Of a stretch of DNA of 64,000 nucleotides, positions 57,277 through 64,000 are shown piece by piece. Below the pieces are notes generated by a model, which was not told the origin of the DNA, did not search any database, and saw only the letters and a program-made list of their open reading frames with translations. The stretch lies in contig JADGRQ010000026.1 of NCBI GenBank assembly GCA_017880775.1, forward strand, positions 1 to 64,000, given 5' to 3'. Numbering within the stretch: the first letter of the stretch is position 1; each line of letters starts with the position of its first letter. The position numbers were made by a program, and so were the translations under genes. This DNA comes from Burkholderiales bacterium (GTDB taxonomy: Bacteria > Pseudomonadota > Gammaproteobacteria > Burkholderiales > SG8-39).

Positions 57277-58017
57277 TCAGATACCGTGCTCGACGCGATA
57301 GGCGATCGAGGCGGGAAGGCCGGCCTGCCGGATCTTGCGTGCGGCGGCCACATGATCGTAGGGAACCCGATAAAACGTGATCCTCTCGCGCTCGGTGTCG
57401 AACTGTGCGTAAGCGGCTTCAGGATTGCGATCGCGTGGTTGGCCAACCGAACCGACGAGCGCCAGCCAGCGGCGGTGGCGACCAATCGGAACCGGGCTGC
57501 CACGCACCGGGCGGAATACCGTCGTCTTCCCGGGCACAGCCTGGAAGTAGAGCTGTTGGTCATGCACGTGCCCGGAAAAGGTATACGCGGTCTGCGCCGC
57601 ATCGATGCTGCGGTGCGCCGCGGCGGGGCTGTCGATGTAGTACCAGCGCTTCGGGGATGCGGCGGAGGCGTGCACGAAACATATCGGGCCCTCGCGAATG
57701 CACAGCGGCAATGATGAGAGAAAGACCTTGCCTTCGTCGGAAAGCGTGTTGCGTGTCCAGTCGATCACGGCACGCACGGATTCGTTCATGTAGCCCGGGG
57801 TCTTTTCGACTGCGTCGTCGTGGTTGCCCTTGACGACGACCGCACCTTCAGCGGCATACCGCGCGACGATGTCGACGACCGCTTGCGGATCGGCGCCGTA
57901 TCCCACCAGATCGCCCAGAAACGCATAGCGCCCGGCCCCGTTTGCGCCCGCGTGCTTCAAACACGCATCCAGCGCCTCGAGATTGCCGTGAACGTCGGAG
58001 AGAAGGGCGATGATCAA
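57277..58017 (-). CDS. Calcineurin-like metallophosphoesterase (left copy)
   Basis: A 246-residue phosphoesterase. Metal-binding motifs: ALLSDVHGNLEALDACL (DxH), FLGDLVGYGADPQAVV (GDxxxxG), VVVKGNHDDAVEKTP (GNHD/E), and YTFSGHVHDQQLYFQ (GHxH). These are the PPP-type or YfcE-like active site. The start is TTG 58017 by similarity to the right copy; an in-frame GTG at 58056 would overlap the shared -10 region. It precedes the kinase-USP gene by 31 bases, so the pair may act as opposing phosphatase and kinase. Confidence 0.85.
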   Translation of the reverse strand: MIIALLSDVHGNLEALDACLKHAGANGAGRYAFLGDLVGYGADPQAVVDIVARYAAEGAVVVKGNHDDAVEKTPGYMNESVRAVIDWTRNTLSDEGKVFLSSLPLCIREGPICFVHASAASPKRWYYIDSPAAAHRSIDAAQTAYTFSGHVHDQQLYFQAVPGKTTVFRPVRGSPVPIGRHRRWLALVGSVGQPRDRNPEAAYAQFDTERERITFYRVPYDHVAAARKIRQAGLPASIAYRVEHGI

Positions 58018-58054
58018 ATTGGCGCAAGCGCTTTTCCGTACCGCGTCGATGGAC

Positions 58055-58062
58055 ACTATACT
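58055..58062. promoter_or_regulatory. Candidate bidirectional -10 between the two phosphoesterase genes
   Basis: The sequence ACTATACT contains TATACT on the plus strand (58057-58062) and TATAGT on the minus strand (58060-58055), so the two possible -10 elements overlap. Both would give leaders of about 30 bases to the start codons at 58098 (plus) and 58017 (minus). The -35 elements are poor on both sides. The whole gap is 80 bases. Confidence 0.45.
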
Positions 58063-58097
58063 GCAGAGCGAAATCGTCGCTCTGACCCGCGATCCCG

Positions 58098-58841
58098 ATG
58101 AAGCTGGCTCTTTTCGCCGACATTCACAGCAACCTCGAGGCAATCACGGCCTGCCTGAGCCACGCCACGGCTCTGGGTGCTGAACGTTTCGCTTTTCTCG
58201 GCGACCTCGTAGGCTATGGGGCGGATCCCGTGGCCGTGCTCGACCTGATCCAGCAGTACGCCGCCGATGGTGCAGTGGTCGTGCTCGGCAACCACGATGA
58301 GGCGGCGCTCGGCCGCGCTACCGACACGCTCAATCCTAACGCGCAGACCGCCATCGACTGGACGCAATCCCAGCTCGGCGAGCGGCAGCGTGCCTTCCTC
58401 GCCGGCCTGCCCCTGACCATGAGGGACGACAACATCCTGTTCGTGCACGCGAGCGCCGTCGCGCCGGAGCGGTGGATCTATGTCACCGGACCGACCGAAG
58501 CGGAGCAAAGCATCCGGGCCGCAGGTGCCGGCATCGTCTTCTGCGGCCACGTGCACGAGCAGAGCCTCTACTATGTAGGAGCCGCGGGCCGGCCCATGCC
58601 TTTCCGGCCAGTGTCGGGAACGCCGATCCCCACCGACAAGCATCGCCAGTGGCTTGCTATCGTCGGCTCGGCTGGCCAGCCGCGCGATCGCAGCAATGCG
58701 GCGTGCTACGCGCTCGCGGACCTCGAGAGGGCGCGGCTCACCTTTTTCCGCGTTCCCTACGACTATCGATCGGCGGCGCAAAAAATCCGCTCCGCCGGAC
58801 TTCCGGAGCGGCTCGCGCGGCGGCTCGAACGCGGGGCATAA
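58098..58841 (+). CDS. Calcineurin-like metallophosphoesterase (right copy)
   Basis: A 247-residue paralogue of the product of 57277-58017, with the same motif order: ALFADIHSNLEAITACLSHA, FLGDLVGYGADPVAVLDLI, VVLGNHDEAALGRA, and VFCGHVHEQSLYYVGAAGR. The C-terminal segments also match (WLAIVGSAGQPRDRSNAAC; FFRVPYDYRSAAQKIRSAGL). Metal-binding residues are all kept, so both copies should be active. The kinase-USP start directly follows the stop codon (TAAATG). Confidence 0.87.
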   Translation: MKLALFADIHSNLEAITACLSHATALGAERFAFLGDLVGYGADPVAVLDLIQQYAADGAVVVLGNHDEAALGRATDTLNPNAQTAIDWTQSQLGERQRAFLAGLPLTMRDDNILFVHASAVAPERWIYVTGPTEAEQSIRAAGAGIVFCGHVHEQSLYYVGAAGRPMPFRPVSGTPIPTDKHRQWLAIVGSAGQPRDRSNAACYALADLERARLTFFRVPYDYRSAAQKIRSAGLPERLARRLERGA

Positions 58842-60239
58842 ATGAGCGCGCCCAGCCCGGGGAGCGAGGTCGACGGGTTTTGCCTGGGCGAGATGATCCA
58901 CGCGGGTAGCATGGCGTTCATTTACCGCCTGACCGGGCCGCGGGGCCCGCTTCCACTGGTCATGAAGATTCCGCGGCTCGGACCAGGGGAGCGCGCCGTG
59001 AACGTCATCGGTTTCGAGGTCTGTCGCATGGTGCTGGGCGCCTTGGGCGAGGGCCCTCATCATCCGACATTGGTGGCCTACGGAGACGTCGAGACCACCC
59101 CGTACCTGGTCATGGCGTTTGTCGAAGGCGTCCGGCTGAACGACTGGATACGCCGGGCGCCGATTGCACCGGAGGAGATCGCCCGCCTGGGCGCCGCGTT
59201 TGCTCTTGCGTTGCACGAGCTGCACCGAAAGGACGTGGTCCACCTGGACCTGAAGCCGACGAACGTGATTTACCGTGCGAGCGGCGAAGCCGTGCTGATC
59301 GACTTCGGCCTCGCCCACCACAGCCATTTTCCGGATTTGCTCGCCGAAGCACTCCGCATTCCTGTCGGCAACTGGGAATACATGTCGCCCGAGCAGGTGC
59401 TCGGGGTGCGCTGCGATCCGCGCAGCGACATCTATGCGCTCGGAGGAATCCTCTACGAACTCGCCACCGGGCGCATTCCATTCGGCCGTCCGCACTCCAT
59501 CGCCGAGCTGCGCAAGCGGCTCTATCGCGACCCGGTTCCGCCGCGCGCCATTGTCTCCGAGACCCCCGAGTGGTTGCAGGAGATCATCCTTCGCTGCCTC
59601 GAGGTCGACGCGCGCGAACGCTACGCTTCGGCCGACCAGGTCGCGTTCGATCTGGCGAACCCGACCCGGGTTGAACTCACCGAGCGCGGCTCGCGGCGCC
59701 GTCGCGCCGGCTGGGGCACGCTCGCGCGACGATGGTTACAGGCCAGAAGCTTTGAGCCGGCGCCATGCCCGCCGCCCTCGACACAGAAGAATCCTGCGCC
59801 CACGGTCGTCGTCGGGATCGTTACCAGGCCGATCGATGAAGCGCTGTGCGAGGCGCTGCGCGCAGCGGCGAGAGCCGTAGTGGCCGCTGACGCGCACTGC
59901 CGCATCGCCTGCGTCACCGTGGTGCCTCCGGCCGCCGCGCTGAGCGGAGAGGGCGACGAGCCTACGGCGACCGTTCGCCACATCAGGCGACTGGTGGAAC
60001 TGCGCAAATGGGCCAGGCCGCTCGATTTGCTGGAAGAGCGGCTGACCTACCACGTGCTGGAATCGGAAAAACCGGCAGCCGCGCTCATCGACTACGCCAG
60101 GATGAACGACGCCGAACTGATGCTGGTTGGCGCCCCTCGCCCCGGCGGGGGGCCGCGTCTGCTTGGCGGGATTTGCGCGCAGATCGTCGCCGAGGCACCA
60201 TGCAGCGTCACCGTCGTGCGGCTGAAGGCCGGCGTCTGA
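58842..60239 (+). CDS. Ser/Thr protein kinase fused to a USP domain (right copy)
   Basis: A 465-residue paralogue of the left kinase-USP protein. Kinase motifs: GEMIHAGSMAFIYRL, Lys42 (LVMKIPRL), HLDLKPTNVIYRASGEAVLI, IDFGLAHH and YMSPEQVLGVRCDPRSDIYA, again non-RD. The USP-like domain (about 315-465) includes PTVVVGIVTRPIDEALCEAL and ends MLVGAPRPGGGPRLLGG and CSVTVVRL. There is no membrane helix. It abuts the phosphoesterase gene and is followed 31 bases later by a two-component locus on the same strand, which may share its transcript. Confidence 0.88.
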   Translation: MSAPSPGSEVDGFCLGEMIHAGSMAFIYRLTGPRGPLPLVMKIPRLGPGERAVNVIGFEVCRMVLGALGEGPHHPTLVAYGDVETTPYLVMAFVEGVRLNDWIRRAPIAPEEIARLGAAFALALHELHRKDVVHLDLKPTNVIYRASGEAVLIDFGLAHHSHFPDLLAEALRIPVGNWEYMSPEQVLGVRCDPRSDIYALGGILYELATGRIPFGRPHSIAELRKRLYRDPVPPRAIVSETPEWLQEIILRCLEVDARERYASADQVAFDLANPTRVELTERGSRRRRAGWGTLARRWLQARSFEPAPCPPPSTQKNPAPTVVVGIVTRPIDEALCEALRAAARAVVAADAHCRIACVTVVPPAAALSGEGDEPTATVRHIRRLVELRKWARPLDLLEERLTYHVLESEKPAAALIDYARMNDAELMLVGAPRPGGGPRLLGGICAQIVAEAPCSVTVVRLKAGV

Positions 60240-60270
60240 ATTCACTACAACTGTCGCGGGGAGGCGCGTG

Positions 60271-60480
60271 ATGAGCGATTTCGAAAGCCGGGGCCAGCGC
60301 TTCGTGGCGCTATGCATGCTCGGCATCCTGCTGTTCAATTACCCGGTCCTCGCACTGTTCAACGTCCCGGGCTCGGTGTTCGGCATACCGGTGCTGTACG
60401 CCTACATTTTCATCGCGTGGGTGGCGTTGATTGCGCTGATGGCGATGGTGGCCGAATCACACGGCCGGGACAGGCACTGA
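60271..60480 (+). CDS. Small two-helix membrane protein linked to the SSS kinase
   Basis: Sixty-nine residues from ATG 60271 (a GTG three bases upstream is possible), with two transmembrane helices: FVALCMLGILLFNYPVLALF and GIPVLYAYIFIAWVALIALM. GGGGAGG precedes the start. Small proteins of this type often sit next to sodium/solute-symporter-like genes as accessory subunits; here the partner would be the SSS-type kinase starting nine bases downstream. The function is unknown. Confidence 0.8.
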   Translation: MSDFESRGQRFVALCMLGILLFNYPVLALFNVPGSVFGIPVLYAYIFIAWVALIALMAMVAESHGRDRH

Positions 60481-60489
60481 AGCGGCGGC

Positions 60490-63234
60490 ATGCTTCACGG
60501 CTCGGTCATCATATTCACGTCGTTCGCCTACCTGGGGCTGCTGTTCGCGATTGCCTATTTCGCGGACCAGCGCGCCGACGCCGGCCGCCCGGTGATCGCC
60601 AGCCCCTACATCTACAGCCTGTCGCTTGCGGTGTATGCAACAGCGTGGACCTTTTACGGCAGCGTCGGCCGCGCGGCGAGCGACGGCGTCGGTTTTCTGC
60701 CGATCTACATCGGGCCGACCTTGATGATCGCGCTGTGGTGGGTCGTCATGCGCAAGATACTGCGCATCTCGAAGCAGAACCGCATCACCTCGCTCGCCGA
60801 TTTCATCGCCTCGCGCTATGGCAAGAGCGCGCTGCTCGGCGGCCTGGTCACCGTGATCGCGGTGATCGGCATCCTGCCCTACATCTCTCTGCAACTGAAG
60901 GCGATATCGACCAGCTACTCGATCCTGGTGCAGTACCCCGAGATCGTCATGCCCGCCCAGCTCGACGCGGAGCCGATCCGCCAGGACACGGCCTTGTGGG
61001 TGGCGATGATCCTCGCCGCCTTCACCATCGCCTTCGGCACGCGCAATCTGGATGCCGCTGAGCACCATCAGGGCATGGTGGCCGCGATCGCGTTCGAATC
61101 GACCGTAAAACTGCTCGCGTTTCTCGCGGTGGGAATCTTCGTCACCTACGGCGTCTACGACGGTTTCGGCGACGTGTTCGCGCGCGCCGCCGCCGTGCCC
61201 AAACTGCACCGGATGATGACCCCGCTCGACGGCGTGGCGGGCGGGTATGCGAGCTGGGCATGGCTGACGATACTTTCGATGATGGCGATCATGTTCCTGC
61301 CCCGCCAGTTCCAGGTCACGGTGATCGAAAACCTCGACGAGAAGCATCTCAACAAGGCGATCTGGCTGTTCCCTGTCTACATGCTGGCCATCAATGTCTT
61401 CGTGCTGCCGATCGCATTCGGCGGCCTGCTGCGCTTTCCGGACGGCAGCGTGGACGGCGACACCTTCGTGCTTACGCTTCCCATGGCCGAAAAGCAGGAG
61501 CTGCTCGCCCTGCTGGTTTTCATTGGCGGCCTGTCGGCCGCGACCGGCATGGTGATCGTCGAAACGATCGCGCTCTCGACGATGGTGTGCAATGACCTGG
61601 TAATGCCGGTACTGCTCAGGCTGCGCGGCCTGCGGCTCAATGAACGCCCCGATCTCACACGGCTGCTGCTGGGAATACGCCGCGGCGCGATCGTGCTGAT
61701 CCTGCTGCTCGGCTATCTTTACTTCAAGCTCGCGGGCGAGGCCTATGCGCTGGTGTCGATCGGATTGATCTCGTTCGCGGCGGTGGCGCAGTTTGCGCCG
61801 GTGGTGCTGGGAGGCATTTTCTGGAAAGGGGGCACCCGGGCTGGCGCGCTGTGCGGCCTGCTCGGTGGTTTTGCCGTGTGGCTCTACACGCTGCTGCTGC
61901 CCGCACTGGCGCGCTCGGGCTGGCTACCCATCGGACTCCTGGAGCACGGCCCGTTCGGCATCGAGCTGCTCAAGCCGCTGGAGCTGTTCGGACTTTCGGG
62001 CCTCGACCAGATCACCCACGCGATGATCTGGAGCATGCTCGCCAATGTCGGTGCCTATGTCGGCGTATCGCTGGCCGTCTCGCCCAGCGCGGACGAGCAC
62101 CGGCAGGCGAGCCTGTTCGTCGACGTGTTCAGGCAGACCGGCGAGGCGGAGGGCGCGCGCTTCTGGCGCGGCACGGCGTCCGCGCCCGATCTGTTCAACC
62201 TGCTGGCACGGTTCCAGGGTGTCGCCTCGGCGGACGGCGCGTTCCGCGAGTATGCGGCCGGCAAGGGACGGCGTTGGCCGGACGACGGCTTGAGCGCCGA
62301 CGCCGAGCTGGTGCACCACGTAGAGGTTCAGCTCGCCGGCGCCATCGGCAGTGCGTCGGCGCGCGTGATGGTCGCATCGGTGGTCAAGGAGGAGGCGCTC
62401 AATATCGACGAGGTGCGGGAAATCCTCGACGAGGCTTCACAAGTCGTTGTCTACAGCCACCGGCTGAAGCAGAAGTCGCACGAGCTCGAAGCGGCGACAG
62501 CCGAGTTGCGCGCTGCCAACGAGCGGTTGAAGGAGCTCGACCGGATGAAAGACGACTTCGTGTCGACGGTGACCCACGAGCTGCGCACGCCGCTCACCTC
62601 GATCCGCGCCTTCACCCAGATCCTGCTCGAAGACCCGGAGATCGAGCTCGAGCAGCGCAAGAAATTTCTCGGCATCATCACGAAAGAGAGCGAGCGACTC
62701 ACCCGGCTGATCAACCAGGTGCTCGACGTCTCCAAAATCGAGTCGGGGAAGGCGGAGTGGCGGGCCGCGAGCGTGGACATGAAGGAGGTCATCTCCGATA
62801 CGGTCACCGCCATGAGTCAGGTATTCCAGGAACGGCACATCGAGGTGGAGGTGAGGACCCCGGATCGGGTGAGCGTGGTTTCGGCCGACGTCGACAGGAT
62901 TATCCAGGTCATGCTCAACCTGCTGTCCAACGCGGTGAAATTCTGCGAGCCGGGCAAAGGCCGCATCGCGATCGTGCTCTCGGAGCAGGCGGGAGGCCTG
63001 CGCGTCGATGTCCGCGACAACGGGCCGGGCATTGACCCGGAGGACCAGGCGGTCATTTTCGACAAGTTCCGCCAGGTAGGCGATACGCTCACCGACAAGC
63101 CGCACGGCAGCGGGCTCGGACTGCATATCAGCGGCAAGATCGTCGAGCATTTCGGCGGCCGGCTCTGGGTCGAAAGCAGCCGAGGCCGCGGTGCGTGCTT
63201 CTCTTTCACGTTGCCGACAGGAGCAGGCCTGTGA
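60490..63234 (+). CDS. SSS-transporter-like sensor histidine kinase (CbrA/CrbS type)
   Basis: A 914-residue membrane kinase. Residues 1-520 are a sodium/solute-symporter-like domain with about 13 helices (SLSLAVYATAWTFYGSVGRA; NRITSLADFIASRYGKSALL). A linker with a coiled coil (LKQKSHELEAATAELRAANE) leads to the DHp helix with phospho-His696 (VSTVTHELRTPLTSIRAFTQ) and an ATPase domain (N-box LLSNAVKFCEPGKGRI, G-boxes DNGPGIDPED and HGSGLGLHIS). CbrA/CrbS-type kinases respond to nutrients and control carbon use, acetate in the CrbS case. The regulator gene overlaps its stop. Confidence 0.93.
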   Translation: MLHGSVIIFTSFAYLGLLFAIAYFADQRADAGRPVIASPYIYSLSLAVYATAWTFYGSVGRAASDGVGFLPIYIGPTLMIALWWVVMRKILRISKQNRITSLADFIASRYGKSALLGGLVTVIAVIGILPYISLQLKAISTSYSILVQYPEIVMPAQLDAEPIRQDTALWVAMILAAFTIAFGTRNLDAAEHHQGMVAAIAFESTVKLLAFLAVGIFVTYGVYDGFGDVFARAAAVPKLHRMMTPLDGVAGGYASWAWLTILSMMAIMFLPRQFQVTVIENLDEKHLNKAIWLFPVYMLAINVFVLPIAFGGLLRFPDGSVDGDTFVLTLPMAEKQELLALLVFIGGLSAATGMVIVETIALSTMVCNDLVMPVLLRLRGLRLNERPDLTRLLLGIRRGAIVLILLLGYLYFKLAGEAYALVSIGLISFAAVAQFAPVVLGGIFWKGGTRAGALCGLLGGFAVWLYTLLLPALARSGWLPIGLLEHGPFGIELLKPLELFGLSGLDQITHAMIWSMLANVGAYVGVSLAVSPSADEHRQASLFVDVFRQTGEAEGARFWRGTASAPDLFNLLARFQGVASADGAFREYAAGKGRRWPDDGLSADAELVHHVEVQLAGAIGSASARVMVASVVKEEALNIDEVREILDEASQVVVYSHRLKQKSHELEAATAELRAANERLKELDRMKDDFVSTVTHELRTPLTSIRAFTQILLEDPEIELEQRKKFLGIITKESERLTRLINQVLDVSKIESGKAEWRAASVDMKEVISDTVTAMSQVFQERHIEVEVRTPDRVSVVSADVDRIIQVMLNLLSNAVKFCEPGKGRIAIVLSEQAGGLRVDVRDNGPGIDPEDQAVIFDKFRQVGDTLTDKPHGSGLGLHISGKIVEHFGGRLWVESSRGRGACFSFTLPTGAGL

Positions 63235-63599
63235 GGAAGAAGATCCTGGTCGCCGACGACGAGCCGAACATCGTCGTCGCGCTCGAGTACCTTCTGCAGC
63301 GCGCCGGTTACGAAGTGCACATCGCGCGCGACGGCGATGAGGCCCTCAGGCAGGTCGAGGCCCACGTCCCCGACCTGGTATTGCTTGACGTCATGATGCC
63401 GCTGCGCAGCGGTTACGAAGTATCCAGGTGCATCCGGGAGCGAAGCGACTGGAGGCATATCAAGATCGTCATGCTCTCGGCGAAAGGGCGTGATGCCGAG
63501 GTCAACAAGGGCATGGAGGCCGGCGCGGACCTCTACGTCACCAAGCCGTTCTCTACCCGGGAACTGGTCGAAAAGATCAACGGGCTGCTGGCGTCTTAG
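63231..63599 (+). CDS. Receiver-only response regulator
   Basis: A 122-residue CheY-like receiver with no output domain: acidic pocket Asp9/Asp10 (ILVADDEPNIV), phospho-acceptor Asp53 (DLVLLDVMMP), Ser83 and Lys105 (YVTKPFS). GTG 63231 overlaps the kinase stop (GTGA), so the pair should be cognate. CrbR and CbrB have DNA-binding domains; this partner does not, so its output must be through protein contact or a phosphorelay. Confidence 0.93.
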   Translation: MRKKILVADDEPNIVVALEYLLQRAGYEVHIARDGDEALRQVEAHVPDLVLLDVMMPLRSGYEVSRCIRERSDWRHIKIVMLSAKGRDAEVNKGMEAGADLYVTKPFSTRELVEKINGLLAS

Positions 63600-63631
63600 G
63601 GCGTCTTGTGCGGTGCAACGAAAATGCGCGT

Positions 63632-63648
63632 GTAAGCTTTGCGTAAGC
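63632..63648 (+). repeat. GTAAGC direct repeat upstream of the transporter gene
   Basis: Two GTAAGC hexamers (63632-63637 and 63643-63648) are 11 bases apart, the one-helical-turn spacing typical of OmpR/PhoB-class binding sites. They lie about 76 bases before the transporter start. No such regulator is encoded here, and two short repeats could be chance. Confidence 0.35.
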
Positions 63649-63723
63649 ACGGGCAAGGATATTCGGTGCGCTGTAGACTTCGGCAGCGGTAATAGATCAC
63701 ACAATCGGACAGGGGAGGCAGTG

Positions 63724-64000
63724 ATGGCTCAGGCCAAGGGTAAGGCAGGGATACTCGAAGAGGAGTCGATCAAGAGCGTCGGCACCGAAGAGCGAAAGGT
63801 TATCTTCGCCTCTTCGCTCGGCACGGTTTTCGAGTGGTACGACTTCTATCTGTACGCGACTCTGGCCCCGTTTTTTGCCGCGTTGTTCTTCCCGTCCGGA
63901 AACGAGACCGCGGCGCTGATGTCTGCCTTCGCGACGTACGCCGCCGGCTTTCTGGTGCGCCCGTTCGGCGCCATCGTGTTTGGACGGATCGGCGACCTGG
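63724..64000 (+). CDS. MHS-family MFS transporter, N-terminal part
   Basis: Ninety-two residues before the window edge. EERKVIFASSLGTVFEWYDF and YLYATLAPFFAALFFPSGNE, then GFLVRPFGAIVFGRIGDL, are the hallmark of metabolite:H+ symporters such as KgtP and ProP. GGGGAGG precedes the ATG. It lies downstream of the SSS kinase and receiver, so it may be a target; likely substrates are organic acids. The rest of the gene is outside the window. Confidence 0.9.
   Translation, partial: MAQAKGKAGILEEESIKSVGTEERKVIFASSLGTVFEWYDFYLYATLAPFFAALFFPSGNETAALMSAFATYAAGFLVRPFGAIVFGRIGDL

Overview
The window is about 64 kb of GC-rich DNA from a heterotrophic, respiring betaproteobacterium, most likely Burkholderiales-like. 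The evidence is the locus sdhCDAB-sdhE-gltA-sucAB-lpd-zapE running divergently from mdh-prpB-prpC-DUF3460-prpD-acnA, plus a PHA phasin, a NodT-type RND efflux operon, and CaiB/SDR/MFS catabolic genes. No tRNA, rRNA, CRISPR array, prophage or intact insertion sequence was seen.

Layout. 1-3200: worn ground with a partial PAS reading frame at the left edge, an IS6-family transposase scrap, and a GAF-PAS-PAS-GGDEF-EAL c-di-GMP gene preceded by the first segment of a lost MHYT sensor domain. 3370-5784: small stress or storage genes (ferritin-like, DUF3309, lipoprotein, phasin). 6090-12561: tetR and a divergent RND efflux operon with a readable promoter/operator. 12702-19704: DUF3943 protein, SDR, panE-like, msrA, S4/Hsp15-like protein, TonB receptor. 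19711-38260: the divergent TCA/methylcitrate supercluster. 38323-41121: a VapBC-like module with its own promoter wedged between lpd and zapE, then acuI. 41136-44307: prpE, two GlcG/DUF336 proteins and a cupin. 44371-44716: a decayed BrnT/BrnA module. 45423-53641: one tight minus-strand run, class I fumarase - MFS - HMG-CoA-lyase-like - CaiB - SDR - formamidase - selO. 53841-55811: acs. 55857-60239: a mirror-image pair of (metallophosphoesterase + Ser/Thr kinase-USP fusion) modules back to back. 60271-63599: a small membrane protein, an SSS-type sensor kinase and a receiver-only regulator. 63724-end: the start of an MHS/MFS transporter.

How it fits together. The metabolic theme is acetate and propionate use: acs and prpE activate the acids, prpC/prpD/acnA/prpB run the methylcitrate cycle, and gltA, acnA, sucAB-lpd, sdh, fumA and mdh cover most of the TCA cycle (no icd or sucCD here). 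AcuI suggests an acrylyl-CoA branch. The CrbS-like SSS kinase near acs would be well placed to control acetate use. The least ordinary part is 55857-60239, where two divergent copies of a phosphatase/kinase-USP signalling module lie head to head around an 80-bp region with a self-complementary -10 sequence, the right-hand copy leading into the two-component system. Other points of interest are a REP-like palindrome translated inside sucB, a possible leaderless sdhC start, and a possible mesaconate/citramalate pathway in the fumA operon.
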